Origin: Campylobacter sputorum
GTDB lineage: Bacteria > Campylobacterota > Campylobacteria > Campylobacterales > Campylobacteraceae
NCBI RefSeq assembly: GCF_002220775.1
Contig: NZ_CP019685.1
Span: 186,001 to 250,000, forward strand
DNA length: 64,000 nucleotides
Direction: 5' to 3'
The position numbers and the translations under genes are program-made. Below, in pieces: positions 17,867 through 27,805 of the stretch. The notes under the pieces were generated by a model. That model was not told the DNA's origin, did no database searches, and saw only the letters and a list, made by a program, of their open reading frames with translations. The first letter of the stretch is position 1. Each line of letters begins with the position of its first letter.

Positions 17867-18268
17867 TTGGTTGGCATATATGAAAATGGGAATTTGATAG
17901 ATTATTTTAAAAGCGATAAGAAATGCGGTGATTGTTTGCCAGAGATTTTGCAATTAGCTTTAAAAAAATTTGACATAACTCATATTATATATACAAATGG
18001 ACCAGGTAGTTTTATGGGCATAAAACTAAGTTATATTATTTTAAAAACATTTTGTATCATAAAAGGTATCAAATTTAGTGCTATTAGTGGATTTGATGTA
18101 AGCAATAATGGAGTAATAAGAGCAAATAAAAATATGTCTTTTATTTTGCAAAATGGTAAAATAAATATGCAAAAAATCCAAAGTGGCGGGTTTTTTTTGC
18201 CAAAAAAACTAAAAGATGTAAAAATTTATGATGATACTTTGCCAAATTATATAATTAGCCCTATTTAA
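17867..18268 (+). CDS. tsaB: TsaB-like protein (YeaZ family, tRNA t6A synthesis); N-terminus and start uncertain
   Basis: A short ASKHA-fold protein that would pair with TsaD to make threonylcarbamoyl-adenosine at tRNA position 37. The visible core is 'YTNGPGSFMGIKLSYIILKT', the GPGSFTGLR-type motif of TsaB. The first usable start in frame is TTG at 17867, but the family's first strand (here EILVICLSSPFLVGIYENG) begins upstream at about 17834 with no ATG, GTG or TTG in that frame. An ATG at 17806 would read into it if the A7 run at 17824–17830 lost one base. At about 150 residues it is much shorter than E. coli TsaB, as is usual in Campylobacter. Confidence 0.72.
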   Translation: MVGIYENGNLIDYFKSDKKCGDCLPEILQLALKKFDITHIIYTNGPGSFMGIKLSYIILKTFCIIKGIKFSAISGFDVSNNGVIRANKNMSFILQNGKINMQKIQSGGFFLPKKLKDVKIYDDTLPNYIISPI

Positions 18269-18278
18269 GGATATTTGA

Positions 18279-19157
18279 TTGAAAATTTTAGTTCCAGCAA
18301 CTAGTGCAAATTTAGGACCAGGTTTTGATACATTAGGACTTGCATTGGAGTTTTTTAATGAAGTAGAAATCAAACCTTTTAAGGTTCAAACTATTTCTAT
18401 TAGCGGAGAAGGATGCAATAAGTCTTTTTTAAAAAAAAATAATACTTTTGTAAATATTTTTAATGAAATTTTCTTAGAACTTACTGGAAAAAGAGAAAAT
18501 TTTAAATTTAAATTTAAAAACTATATACCTTTTTCTAGAGGACTTGGAAGTAGTTCTGCAGTTATAGTTTCTGCTATAGCATCTGCTTATAAAATAGCAA
18601 ATTTTAAAGTAGATAAATATACTATATTAAATAAAGCTTTGGTTTATGAAAACCATCCAGACAATATAACTCCTGCAACTTTTGGCGGTTTTACCTGCTC
18701 TATAATAAATAACAATAAAGTGCTTTTTAAAAAATGCGATATAAGTTCAGATATAAAAGCTGTTGTTGTAATACCATCAAAGAGTATGGGCACAAAAGAA
18801 TCAAGATCAAAACTCCCTAAAAAATATACAACCCTAGAGTGTGTAAACAACATATCTCACGCGTCTTTTTTGACGGCATGTTTTTTTACAAAGCAGTATG
18901 ATAGTTTGCGTTATGCCTGCAAGGATATGCTTCATGAAGACATTAGAATGAAGGCTTTAGCGGAGCTTTTTGAAGTTAGAAATTTGGCTTATGAAAATGG
19001 TGCTATTATGAGCACACTTTCTGGAAGTGGATCTAGTTTTTTAAATATAGTTCATAAAGACGACGCTAATAAATTTAAAAAACTTTTTATAAATAAATTT
19101 CCAAATTTTAGAGTTGAGATATTTTCATTTCAAAATGATGGTATTATAATAAATTAA
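18279..19157 (+). CDS. thrB: Homoserine kinase
   Basis: GHMP-family kinase that phosphorylates L-homoserine for threonine synthesis. The N-terminal substrate segment is 'PATSANLGPGFDTLGLAL' (residues 5–22). The ATP-binding P-loop is 'PFSRGLGSSSAVIVSAI' near residues 86–102, and the C-terminal glycine motif is 'STLSGSGSSFLNIV'. The 292-residue length fits. The start codon is TTG, supported by AAGGATAT and by the family N-terminus. It lies 10 bases after the TsaB-like gene. Confidence 0.93.
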   Translation: MKILVPATSANLGPGFDTLGLALEFFNEVEIKPFKVQTISISGEGCNKSFLKKNNTFVNIFNEIFLELTGKRENFKFKFKNYIPFSRGLGSSSAVIVSAIASAYKIANFKVDKYTILNKALVYENHPDNITPATFGGFTCSIINNNKVLFKKCDISSDIKAVVVIPSKSMGTKESRSKLPKKYTTLECVNNISHASFLTACFFTKQYDSLRYACKDMLHEDIRMKALAELFEVRNLAYENGAIMSTLSGSGSSFLNIVHKDDANKFKKLFINKFPNFRVEIFSFQNDGIIIN

Positions 19158-19191
19158 AAAAGCAAAAAAAAAGAAAAACAAAGATATAATA

Positions 19192-19461
19192 GTGAAAGAG
19201 AAAAACAAGTGCTTACAAATTCGAATGTGTGTGGTATGCAAAAATAGATTTCCTCAAAAAGAGCTTTGCAGATACGAAGCTAAAAATCAAGATATAAAGC
19301 ATTGGAATGGTGTTGGTAGAAGTTTTTATATTTGTGTGGATTGTTTAGAAAAAGATATGAAATTTATAAAAAAACCTCTTAGTAGATATATTAAAAATAT
19401 ACATAAAATAACTGAGCAGGACTTAAAGGAGAAGCTAGTAAATGGCGAGTGTGAAGATTAG
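19192..19461 (+). CDS. rnpM: YlxR/RnpM-family (DUF448) RNA-binding protein
   Basis: An 89-residue small RNA-binding protein of the YlxR family, almost always next to infB. In B. subtilis it modulates RNase P and is called RnpM. The signature [18 protein letters not shown] is at residues 11–28, followed by [12 protein letters not shown], the family's CxxC and GRGxYxC blocks. The start is uncertain: GTG at 19192 has no clear ribosome site, and an ATG at 19225 would begin directly at MCVVC. The former keeps the basic N-terminus. It overlaps infB by 20 bases. Confidence 0.82.
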   Translation: MKEKNKCLQIRMCVVCKNRFPQKELCRYEAKNQDIKHWNGVGRSFYICVDCLEKDMKFIKKPLSRYIKNIHKITEQDLKEKLVNGECED

Positions 19462-22048
19462 TGAAATTGCATTAGAGATTGGTTGTTCTAATGCTGAAAT
19501 CATAAAAAAAGCTCAAGAAATGGGCTTGACAAGTGTAAAAAAAGCTGATAGTTCAGTAAATGAAAAAGAAGCAGAAGCTATATATATTTATGTTCAAACA
19601 GGCGTAATTTCAGATGAGTTATTGGCTAAAAAAGAAAAAAAAGCAGTTGCTAAAAAATCAAAAAAAGATTCCAAAGAAGAAAGTAAGCCAAAGGAGAAAA
19701 GTGCATCTAAAACGCAAAAAACCAAAAAAGATGAGATAAAAAAAGAAGAAAATACAAAACCTACACAAGAAGATAAACCAAAAGAAAAAAGTATTCCTCA
19801 AAATACACAAAAGCCTATAGAAACGCTAGCTAGTGCGTCTTTACAAAAAAGAAGAGGACTTGTAATAGTAAAAAAGAAAAAAGAAGAAGAACAAGAAGAT
19901 ATAACAAAGATATCAAAAGAGATTTCTAAAACAAAAGAAGAGGCATTAAAATATTTAAATTTAGAAAATGCATTTTCAAATAGCGATGCAAATTTAGATA
20001 AAAAGAAAAAAGAAAAAAAGAAAAAAGTTGCAGTTTCAAAAAAAGAATCAGTTCAAAAAGTTGATTTGCTTGGCGAAATGGCTGAAATTGTTTTAGAAGA
20101 TGAAGATATGGTAATTTTACCAGATCTTACAACAAAAGAATTTACTCCAACTGTAAATCATCAAAATAAAAAACAGACAAATGTTTTAAAGCAGTCTTTT
20201 AACAAAGTTTTAGGCGAACAGAGCATACAAAGAAAAGCTAGAAAAAAACATAAAAAAGTAGAAAAAAAAGATAATAATGAGATAATAACATCCATAAATA
20301 TACCTAGAGAAATTAGAGTTTATGAATTTGCTGATAGACTAAATAAACAACCAAGTGAGATTATATCAAAGCTTTTTATGCTAGGTATGATGACAACTAA
20401 AAATGATTTTTTGGATGATGATGCTATAGAAATTTTGGCTGATGAGTTTGGTGTTGAGGTAAATATAGTTGATACAAAAGAGGGCTTTGATTATGTAAAA
20501 GCTTATGATGATGTTGAAATTGATAAAGAAAATGGTGTAAGTAGAACTCCTGTTATTACTATAATGGGTCATGTTGATCATGGTAAAACAAGTTTGCTTG
20601 ATTATATAAGAAATTCTCGTGTTGCAAGTGGTGAAGCAGGCGGTATTACTCAGCATGTTGGTGCTTATATGGTAAATAAAGATGGCAGAAATATAACATT
20701 TATAGATACCCCAGGCCATGAAGCATTTACTGCTATGAGAGCAAGAGGTGCACAAGTAACGGATATAGTAATCATAGTTGTTGCAGCAGATGATGGCGTA
20801 AAACCACAAACAATAGAGGCTATAAATCATGCAAAGAGTGCAAATGTGCCTATCATTATCGCTATAAATAAAATGGATAAAGAATCTGCAAATCCAGATA
20901 TGGTAAAAAGTGGATTAGCAGAACTTGATGTATTACCAGTTGAATGGGGCGGAAAATATGAATTTGTGCCAATTTCAGCAAAAACAGGAATGGGAGTAGA
21001 AGAACTGCTTGAAGTTGTGCTTTTACAAGCTGATATTTTGGAATTAAAAGCAAATCCAAATAGAGATGCAAAAGCCGTGATAGTTGAAAGTTCTTTGCAA
21101 AAAGGTAGAGGTCCTGTTGCAACCATTATAGTAGAAAACGGAACTTTAAATTTAGGAGATACCGTTGTTGCAGGTGTTGCTTATGGTAGAGTAAGAAGCT
21201 TAAGTGACGATAAGGGCGTTAAACTTAAAAGTATAAAACCAGGAGAGTGTGGTGTTATAACTGGACTTAGCGAAGTTCCTGAAGCAGGAGAAGCTCTTAT
21301 AAGTGTTAAAAGTGAAAAAGAAGCAAGAGAATATGCTCAAAAGAAAATGGAGTATCTAAGACAAAAAGAACTTTCTAAATCTACAAAAGTTACCATTGAT
21401 GAGCTTGCTGATAAAATAAAAGAAGGTGAGATAAAATCGCTACCTATAATTATAAAAGCAGATGTTCAAGGTAGCTTAGAGGCTATAAAGGCAAGCTTGG
21501 AAAAGCTTAGAAACGAAGAGGTTAAAGTTGATATCATTCACTCAGGTATTGGAGGTATAACTCAAAGCGATATTGGTCTTGCTAGTGCTAGTCAAAATTG
21601 TGTTGTTTTAGGTTTTAATATAAGACCAACTGGAACTATAAAAGAACAAGCAAAAGAACGTGGCGTTGAGATAAAAACATATAATGTTATATATAGTTTA
21701 ATTGACGATGTGAAAATGCTACTTAGTGGTTTAATGAGCCCAATTCTTAGAGAAGAGCAACTTGGACAAGCTGAGATAAGGCAGGTTATAAATGTACCAA
21801 AAGTAGGAGCTATTGCTGGATGTATGGTAACTGAAGGCACTATAAATAGAGGTGCAAAAATAAGACTTATTAGAGATGGTGTTGTTGTTTATGAAGGAAA
21901 TGTTAGTTCATTAAAACGCTTTAAAGATGATGTAAAAGAGGTCGCAAAAGGTTATGAGTGTGGCGTTGGTATAGATGGATACAATGATTTAAGACAAGGT
22001 GATTATATAGAAAGTTATAAAGAGATAGAGGAACAAGTTAGTATATGA
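19442..22048 (+). CDS. infB: Translation initiation factor IF-2
   Basis: GTPase that brings initiator tRNA to the 30S subunit. The order is an N-terminal IF2-N domain (residues 1–55), a long Lys/Glu-rich linker (about 60–270), a second IF2-N-type helical domain, then the GTPase domain. G1 is GHVDHGKTS near residue 378, G3 is DTPGHEAF and G4 is NKMD. Domains II, III and IV follow ('[15 protein letters not shown]', 'LEEQ..QAEIRQV' type). It is 868 residues long. AAAGGAGAAGCTAGTA precedes the ATG, inside the end of rnpM. The downstream overlap with rbfA is ATGA. Confidence 0.96.
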   Translation: MASVKISEIALEIGCSNAEIIKKAQEMGLTSVKKADSSVNEKEAEAIYIYVQTGVISDELLAKKEKKAVAKKSKKDSKEESKPKEKSASKTQKTKKDEIKKEENTKPTQEDKPKEKSIPQNTQKPIETLASASLQKRRGLVIVKKKKEEEQEDITKISKEISKTKEEALKYLNLENAFSNSDANLDKKKKEKKKKVAVSKKESVQKVDLLGEMAEIVLEDEDMVILPDLTTKEFTPTVNHQNKKQTNVLKQSFNKVLGEQSIQRKARKKHKKVEKKDNNEIITSINIPREIRVYEFADRLNKQPSEIISKLFMLGMMTTKNDFLDDDAIEILADEFGVEVNIVDTKEGFDYVKAYDDVEIDKENGVSRTPVITIMGHVDHGKTSLLDYIRNSRVASGEAGGITQHVGAYMVNKDGRNITFIDTPGHEAFTAMRARGAQVTDIVIIVVAADDGVKPQTIEAINHAKSANVPIIIAINKMDKESANPDMVKSGLAELDVLPVEWGGKYEFVPISAKTGMGVEELLEVVLLQADILELKANPNRDAKAVIVESSLQKGRGPVATIIVENGTLNLGDTVVAGVAYGRVRSLSDDKGVKLKSIKPGECGVITGLSEVPEAGEALISVKSEKEAREYAQKKMEYLRQKELSKSTKVTIDELADKIKEGEIKSLPIIIKADVQGSLEAIKASLEKLRNEEVKVDIIHSGIGGITQSDIGLASASQNCVVLGFNIRPTGTIKEQAKERGVEIKTYNVIYSLIDDVKMLLSGLMSPILREEQLGQAEIRQVINVPKVGAIAGCMVTEGTINRGAKIRLIRDGVVVYEGNVSSLKRFKDDVKEVAKGYECGVGIDGYNDLRQGDYIESYKEIEEQVSI

Positions 22049-22410
22049 ATTCAGCTGAAATTAAAAGACTTAGAACGCAAAGCGTTTTAAAGCAAATTAT
22101 CCCAGAAGCTTTTGCAACTCTTGGAGATGATATGCTAAAGGGTCTTTGTGTTACAGATGTAGAGTGCAAAAAAGGAAGATATGATGCTTTTGTTTATCTA
22201 GACAAGATGTTTTATGATGAAAAAGAGCAAAGTTATATCTTAAACCATTTAAAAAAAGCTTCAAAAATCATCCAAAATTATTGTTTAGAAGATCAAGGTT
22301 GGTTTAGAGCTCCACAACTTCATTTTAAATTTGACGATAGATTAGAGTATCAAAATCATATGGACGATTTGTTTGATAAAATTTCAAAGGAACTAAAGAA
22401 AAATGGTTGA
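22045..22410 (+). CDS. rbfA: 30S ribosome-binding factor A
   Basis: A 121-residue KH-like factor for 16S rRNA maturation and cold growth. It shows the family N-terminus '[20 protein letters not shown]' and the core '[19 protein letters not shown]'. The C-terminal beta strand is in '[19 protein letters not shown]', matching the 'P.L.F..D...' end of RbfA. It overlaps infB by 4 bases and rimP by 8, in the conserved infB–rbfA–rimP order. Confidence 0.9.
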   Translation: MNSAEIKRLRTQSVLKQIIPEAFATLGDDMLKGLCVTDVECKKGRYDAFVYLDKMFYDEKEQSYILNHLKKASKIIQNYCLEDQGWFRAPQLHFKFDDRLEYQNHMDDLFDKISKELKKNG

Positions 22411-22822
22411 TTTATCATCTTTGGTCGAGCAATGTGGTGTTAAATTTTATGGTGTAGAAACACAAAGCTTACCATCAAAAACTATTTATAGGATTTTTAT
22501 AACAAAATATGGTGGCATTAATCTAGAAGATTGCGAAAAAGTAAGTAAGCTTTTGTCGCCTATTTTTGATGTAGAGCCTCCAGTTGGCGGAGATTGGATT
22601 TTAGAAGTTAGTAGTCCAGGGCTTGAAAGAAGGCTTACAAGTATAGAAAATTTTGCAAATAGTATAAATGAACTTGTAAAAATAACATGCAAAAATAATG
22701 AAAATTTAAGCGGTAAAATACTAAATATAAAAGATAATGAGATAATTTTGCAAACTCAAAATGGTGAAATTATAATAAATTTTAATGATATAAAAAAAGC
22801 CAAAACTTACATAGAGTGGTAA
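22403..22822 (+). CDS. rimP: Ribosome maturation factor RimP
   Basis: A 139-residue factor that binds free 30S subunits and helps uS12 assembly. The signature 'RIFITKYGGINLEDCEKVSK' is followed by 'WILEVSSPGLERRLTS', the SSPGLdRpL block that marks RimP. A C-terminal SH3-like strand set follows. It is translationally coupled to rbfA by an 8-base overlap and lies 12 bases before argH. Confidence 0.93.
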   Translation: MVDLSSLVEQCGVKFYGVETQSLPSKTIYRIFITKYGGINLEDCEKVSKLLSPIFDVEPPVGGDWILEVSSPGLERRLTSIENFANSINELVKITCKNNENLSGKILNIKDNEIILQTQNGEIIINFNDIKKAKTYIEW

Positions 22823-22834
22823 TAAGGAGCATTT

Positions 22835-24223
22835 ATGCAAAAAATGTGGTCTGGTAGATTTAGTGAGGCTAGTTCAAAACTATTAGAAGAATTTAATGCA
22901 TCTATAAATTACGATAAAAATCTTTTTTTGCAAGACATAAATGGCTCTATAGCACATGCTACAATGCTTGGAAAATGTGGCATTTTAGATAAAAATGATA
23001 GTGAAAAAATAGTTGATGGTTTAAATGAAGTTCTAAAAGAAATTCAAAGTGATAAATTTGTCTTTAAAATAGAAGATGAAGATATTCATATGGCTGTTGA
23101 AAAAAGATTAAGTGAGATTATAGGAGCAGATCTTGGCGGAAGACTGCACACTGCAAGAAGCAGAAATGACCAAGTTGCGCTTGATTTTAGAATGTTTGTT
23201 TTAAATGAGTTTAAAGAAATTTCAAATTTACTTTTAAATTTGATTAAAACGCTTCTTAAAAAAACTAAAGAGCATAAAGATACTATAATGCCCGGTTTTA
23301 CTCATCTTCAACACGCTCAGCCTGTATCTTTTGCCTATCACTTACTTGCGTATTGTTTTATGTTTAAAAGAGATATTTATAGACTAAAAGACTCTTTTAA
23401 AAGAAATAATTTTAGTCCGCTTGGCTGTGCTGCACTTGCTGGAACACCACATAAAATCGATAGATTTGAAGTTGCTAAGGCTCTTGGATTTGATGGTGTT
23501 ACATCAAATTGTATGGATAGTGTAAGTGATAGAGATTTTGCCCTTGAGCTACTTTTTGATATATCTTTAATATTTACTCACACTTCAAGATTATGCGAAG
23601 AGCTTATTTTATGGAGTTCTCAAGAATTTATGTTTATAAGTATGAGTGATAAGTTTTCAACAGGAAGCTCTATAATGCCACAGAAAAAAAATCCAGATGT
23701 AGCCGAGCTAATACGCGGTAAAACTGGCAGAGTTTATGGAAATTTAATAGCTCTTCTTACTACCATGAAATCTTTACCCCTTGCTTATAATAAGGACATG
23801 CAAGAAGATAAAGAGGGTGTTTTTGATAGCGTAAATACTGCTAAAACTAGTTTAATAATACTAAATGAGATGATTGATAGTATGAGTATAAATAGCGAAA
23901 ATATGCTAAAAGCATGCAAAACAGGACATCTTGTTGCTACTGATTTGGCGGATTTTTTAGTTAGGCAGAAAAATATCCCTTTTAGAAAAGCCCATTTTAT
24001 AACAGGAAAATGTGTTGCCATAGCAGAGAGTAAAGGTTTGGATTTAAGTGAGCTTAGTTATGAAGAGTTGAAAAGCGTTGATGAAAATATAGATGAAACT
24101 GCTATAAAAACATTAAGTTTAAATAACTCAAAAGAATCTAGAAATAGTGTAGGTGGCACTGCAAATTCAAGTGTTGAAAATCAGATACAAGAGCTTGAAG
24201 AATTTTTAAATACTAAGTTTTAA
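22835..24223 (+). CDS. argH: Argininosuccinate lyase
   Basis: Fumarase-superfamily tetramer that splits argininosuccinate into arginine and fumarate. It begins [11 protein letters not shown], the family N-terminus. It contains '[16 protein letters not shown]', the catalytic '[20 protein letters not shown]' block and the signature loop [14 protein letters not shown]. The 462-residue length is normal. The ribosome site is AAGGAG. It is probably the last gene of the translation-factor run. Confidence 0.95.
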   Translation: MQKMWSGRFSEASSKLLEEFNASINYDKNLFLQDINGSIAHATMLGKCGILDKNDSEKIVDGLNEVLKEIQSDKFVFKIEDEDIHMAVEKRLSEIIGADLGGRLHTARSRNDQVALDFRMFVLNEFKEISNLLLNLIKTLLKKTKEHKDTIMPGFTHLQHAQPVSFAYHLLAYCFMFKRDIYRLKDSFKRNNFSPLGCAALAGTPHKIDRFEVAKALGFDGVTSNCMDSVSDRDFALELLFDISLIFTHTSRLCEELILWSSQEFMFISMSDKFSTGSSIMPQKKNPDVAELIRGKTGRVYGNLIALLTTMKSLPLAYNKDMQEDKEGVFDSVNTAKTSLIILNEMIDSMSINSENMLKACKTGHLVATDLADFLVRQKNIPFRKAHFITGKCVAIAESKGLDLSELSYEELKSVDENIDETAIKTLSLNNSKESRNSVGGTANSSVENQIQELEEFLNTKF

Positions 24224-24519
24224 TTAATATAAAATTATTTTTTTGGTTATAATCCTTTGAAATTACAGGATTTGATTACGAAAAAATATATTTTTAATGG
24301 TTTTTAGTGTCTTATGTTAGCCTTTTTATTATGTTTGCTATGCAAAAAAAGTTTGTTTATTAGAAATAGTGTAAAGCACCATAATGCTTCAAATTTAAAG
24401 CTATATTAATTTGGTGTAAATACCAAATAAACTACATAAATAAACTCTATTTAAGCAAATTTATCTAACTATTTGTTTTGCAAATGATAGCATAGACAGA
24501 TTTAAAATGATGAATATTA
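24224..24519. other. Intergenic region with an orphan promoter and a short inverted repeat
   Basis: There is no convincing gene here. A near-ideal Campylobacter promoter reads rightward at 24237–24253 (a run of T, then GGTTATAATCC), yet no coding gene of normal size follows it. A 31-codon ORF (24314–24409, beginning MLAFLLCLLCKK) has no clear ribosome site. A 7-base inverted repeat with a 6-base loop (24409–24415 with 24422–24428, ATTTGGT/ACCAAAT) follows but lacks a long T-tract. The stretch could hold a small RNA, a small peptide or remnants. Confidence 0.4.
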
Positions 24520-25212
24520 TTAGTTATTTTTATGCCTTTTAATAATCCAAATTGATATTAACAAAATTACTATACAAATTATAATAAAAGCAACTATTGT
24601 TGTGCCATTTTCAAATTTATTAAAAAACATTCCTTTTGTATTCATACCGAAAAATCCAGTTACTAAATTTAGTGGTAAAAATATAGTAGATGCCAAAGTT
24701 AGGATATAGATATCTTTTGTGATTCTATCATTTCTTAAAGATATTATATGAGCATGGATATCATCTAGCCTTGAAAGATTATCTTTTAGCTCATCTTTGT
24801 AAATTTTTAACTCATTTATGATAGGTTTTAGCTGTTTTTTTTAAAAAACTTTGTTCGTTAAAACACAGCTCCAAAGCTTCTGTAAAATCAGCAAATTTTC
24901 TTAAAAAATTTGTTATTTCATACTTTTTTGTATGGTATTTACGTGAAAATTTGGCGTCATATGAATTATCAATGAAAATTTTTTCATGATTTTCTACAAA
25001 TTTTGTATATTTTGAACTTTTTTCTTTATATGTGCTTACATATTTTTTAGAGCCAAAATAAAGAATTCTTTATCTACAATGGTGCAAAAATTCTCATCTT
25101 CTGTGTAAATTTGAGATTTTACAAAGATAAAATTTACGCTACTTTCGCTAGTAACAATGCTAAGCATATCGTAATGATCAAAATACAAATATTGTGTAGA
25201 GCTAAATTTCAT
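24520..25212 (-). pseudogene. CorA-like divalent-cation transporter, two frameshifts
   Basis: The three frames together give a small CorA/ZntB-type channel. The N-terminal part starts [11 protein letters not shown] at 25212 and ends in a stop at 25036. The second part reads SKKYVSTYKEKSSKYTKF onward. The third reads 'RLDDIHAHIISLRNDRITKD', then 'FLPLNLVTGFFGMNTKGMF' with the defining GMN motif, and a second transmembrane helix ending KRHKNN. The first break would be mended by one extra T near 25056 (sense-strand frame giving FIFGSKK). The second would be mended by one fewer A in the A8 run at about 24835–24842. The start overlaps the end of tgt by 11 bases. Confidence 0.8.
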
Positions 25213-26332
25213 TTTTGTCTCTTTTTGCATAAAATTCTTTTTTAAATTTACTAAATTTACATTGCAAAATCGCCTCTCTTGCTTCTTTTACTAAGCTTAG
25301 ATAGTAATGCAAATTATGAATACTCGCTAATCTAAAAAATGTAAGCTCTCTTGATTTAAAAAGATGATTTAAATACCCTCTTGAAAAATTACGACATGTG
25401 TAGCAGTTGCAGTTTGGATCTATCGGGTTATGATCATTTATAAATTTGGCTGATTTTATATTTATCTTGCCAAAAGTTGTAAAAAGAGTGCCATTTCTTG
25501 CATTTCTTGTTGGCATTACACAATCAAACATATCAACACCACGCTCTATATTTTCAACTATATCTTCAGGCGTGCCAACTCCCATTAGATATCTTGGGCG
25601 GTTTGTATCAACAAATGGCATCATTGCTTCAACAGTATCATACATCTCATCATTGCTTTCGCCAACACTAAGCCCACCTATGGCAAGTCCATCAAAGTTC
25701 ATTTCACATAAGCTTTGTGAACAAAGTTTTCTTGCTTCATAGTCTGTTCCGCCTTGTATAATTCCAAATATATTTTGATTTATGCCTATACCATTTTGCT
25801 TGTTTTGCTCATGATAATCTATGGCTATTTTTGCCCATGACAAAGTTCTTTTTATGCTTAATTCTATCCTTTCTTTGCTAGCTGGAAGTGCCGGAAGATC
25901 GTCTAATATCATCATTATGTCACTATTGAAATCATACTGCGTATCAAGAACACTTTTTGGAGTAAAATAATGCATACTTCCATCTATGTGACTTTTAAAT
26001 TTAATTCCTAAATCATCATTTTTTGTATTGCTTCTTAGCGAAAATGCTTGAAAGCCGCCGCTATCTGTTAAAAAGCTTCTATTAAATTTAGTAAATCCAT
26101 GCAGCCCACCAAATTCTTTTATGATTTTTGAGCCAGGTCTTAGATATAGATGATAAGTATTTCCAAGTATAATCTTTGCATCAAGTTCATTTAACAAATC
26201 ATTTGCATCTAAACTTTTTACAGCCCCAAGTGTGCCAACTGGCATAAAAATAGGAGTTTGTATCGTAGAGTGGGAAGTTTGTATCGTACAAGCCCTTGCG
26301 TTTTGATCTATTTTATCTATTTTAAATTTCAT
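25202..26332 (-). CDS. tgt: tRNA-guanine transglycosylase (queuosine synthesis)
   Basis: Exchanges guanine-34 for preQ1 in tRNAs with GUN anticodons. The 376-residue protein has the nucleophile/base-site segment '[14 protein letters not shown]', the '[19 protein letters not shown]' loop, '[19 protein letters not shown]', and the C-terminal zinc site [18 protein letters not shown], with its three Cys and the His. All catalytic features are present. It is divergent from the COG3400 gene, the arrangement recalled from C. jejuni. Confidence 0.95.
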   Translation of the reverse strand: MKFKIDKIDQNARACTIQTSHSTIQTPIFMPVGTLGAVKSLDANDLLNELDAKIILGNTYHLYLRPGSKIIKEFGGLHGFTKFNRSFLTDSGGFQAFSLRSNTKNDDLGIKFKSHIDGSMHYFTPKSVLDTQYDFNSDIMMILDDLPALPASKERIELSIKRTLSWAKIAIDYHEQNKQNGIGINQNIFGIIQGGTDYEARKLCSQSLCEMNFDGLAIGGLSVGESNDEMYDTVEAMMPFVDTNRPRYLMGVGTPEDIVENIERGVDMFDCVMPTRNARNGTLFTTFGKINIKSAKFINDHNPIDPNCNCYTCRNFSRGYLNHLFKSRELTFFRLASIHNLHYYLSLVKEAREAILQCKFSKFKKEFYAKRDKNEI

Positions 26333-26371
26333 TTTATATATAATATCCCTTAGTTAAACTTTGGAGTTTGT

Positions 26372-27787
26372 ATGAAAAATATTTTAATCATAGCTGATGG
26401 AATTTTAGCAAAATCTTTCTTAGAAAGAGTATTTAGTCTAAAAGAGACAAAACTTAATTTTGTCATCATCACATACCGAAATACAACACTGCCAAAAAAA
26501 CCAAAATCTGAAAATTTTAAATTCCTAAGTTTTGATCCAACTAGTTTAGAAAAGTTAAAAAGGGCTATATTTGATTTAAATTTGGAATTTAGCCATTGTA
26601 TGATAAATATGAAAAAGCTTTTAGATACAAAAGCAGTTTATAATAACATAAGACAAATAAATCCTAAAATGGAAGTTTATTTGATAGATTTTTGGGGCTT
26701 TGAACACGAAATTGATGATCATCTTACAGTTATTGATCCAAGAGAAATTCTAGCATCAAGATTTTTAGATTATTTGCCAGATGTGCCTGTTGTAGCCGAT
26801 AATATCGGCTTTGGTGAAGGTGAAATAATGTCTGTTAGGATACCTTATGGAAGTTCGTTTGCGTATAGGCGAATAAGCACAATAGCACAAAAAGGCTGGA
26901 AAATATGTATGATTTATCGAGGTCAAAGTTATTTTGTGGTTAATTATACTTCAATGATTTTGCCAAATGATACGCTATTAGTAGTTGGGGATCCAAAGCT
27001 TTTAAGACAAGTTTTTAGAAGCATAAAACAAAATTTAGGTCTTTTTCCTTCGCCTTTTGGAAGCAATATCCTAACTATCATTGATATGAAAAAAATGAGC
27101 GAAGATGAGATGCAAAGACTTCTTGAAGATAGCTTGTATTTTAATAAAAATTTAATAAATAAAAGACTTTATATAAAAGTTATCAATGCTAAACCATCAA
27201 AAATATTAGACACATTAAAAACATGCGATGATCCGCAAGTTAATATTAAATTTGATCATTTTAGTAGCAAAATGGAAAATTTAAAGCAAGATGTATTTAA
27301 CCATGATATAGGCGTTATCATAACAAATAATAAATTCTTTGAATCATATAAAAAAGAGTATTTTGAGCTTAGAATCCCAATACTAAAAGTTGGCAAAGTT
27401 GGTGCACAAAATTTGCAAAAAGGCGTTATATTGGGAACTGGCGAAGAGATAGAATTAAACTCATCTGTTATCTTAGATATCTGTTCTCAACTAAATTTAG
27501 AAATAGAACTTCATCATTATGAGATACAAAAGCCAGATATAGATAAAGCCTTGATAGAACATTTTAAAACTCTTTCAAAAATATTTAATAAAAATGTAGA
27601 AATAATAAATGATAACTCCGCAAATCCTATACTCAAGCTAAAACAAAAAGAAAATTTGCTACAATTTGTAAATTTTAGCGATAAAATGTTACAAAATCAT
27701 TTTATGTCACTATTTTCAAACGATATGGATAGAGTGTATTTTAAGTTAGAAGACAACTATCAGCTTTTTGTTCCAAATGAGACATAA
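26372..27787 (+). CDS. COG3400-type protein with Rossmann and RCK_C/TrkA-C-like domains
   Basis: A 471-residue cytoplasmic protein of a family I know chiefly from epsilonproteobacteria. Residues 1–130 resemble a nucleotide-binding Rossmann domain (MKNILIIADGILAKSFLERV, in place of the classical GxGxxG). Residues 145–220 resemble TrkA-C: 'GEIMSVRIPYGSSFAYRRIS', then 'SMILPNDTLLVVGDPKLL'. A second Rossmann-like half follows (ILTIIDMKKM to the C-terminus). The layout recalls potassium-channel regulatory proteins, but no channel subunit is adjacent, so the ligand and partner are unknown. It lies 18 bases before aroB. Confidence 0.7.
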   Translation: MKNILIIADGILAKSFLERVFSLKETKLNFVIITYRNTTLPKKPKSENFKFLSFDPTSLEKLKRAIFDLNLEFSHCMINMKKLLDTKAVYNNIRQINPKMEVYLIDFWGFEHEIDDHLTVIDPREILASRFLDYLPDVPVVADNIGFGEGEIMSVRIPYGSSFAYRRISTIAQKGWKICMIYRGQSYFVVNYTSMILPNDTLLVVGDPKLLRQVFRSIKQNLGLFPSPFGSNILTIIDMKKMSEDEMQRLLEDSLYFNKNLINKRLYIKVINAKPSKILDTLKTCDDPQVNIKFDHFSSKMENLKQDVFNHDIGVIITNNKFFESYKKEYFELRIPILKVGKVGAQNLQKGVILGTGEEIELNSSVILDICSQLNLEIELHHYEIQKPDIDKALIEHFKTLSKIFNKNVEIINDNSANPILKLKQKENLLQFVNFSDKMLQNHFMSLFSNDMDRVYFKLEDNYQLFVPNET

Positions 27788-27805
27788 TAAATTTAAAGGT
27801 GAAAA

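Noticed and set aside
20381-21126. Minus-strand ORFs opposite infB
   Set aside because: Antisense to the conserved GTPase domain; no promoter or ribosome site.
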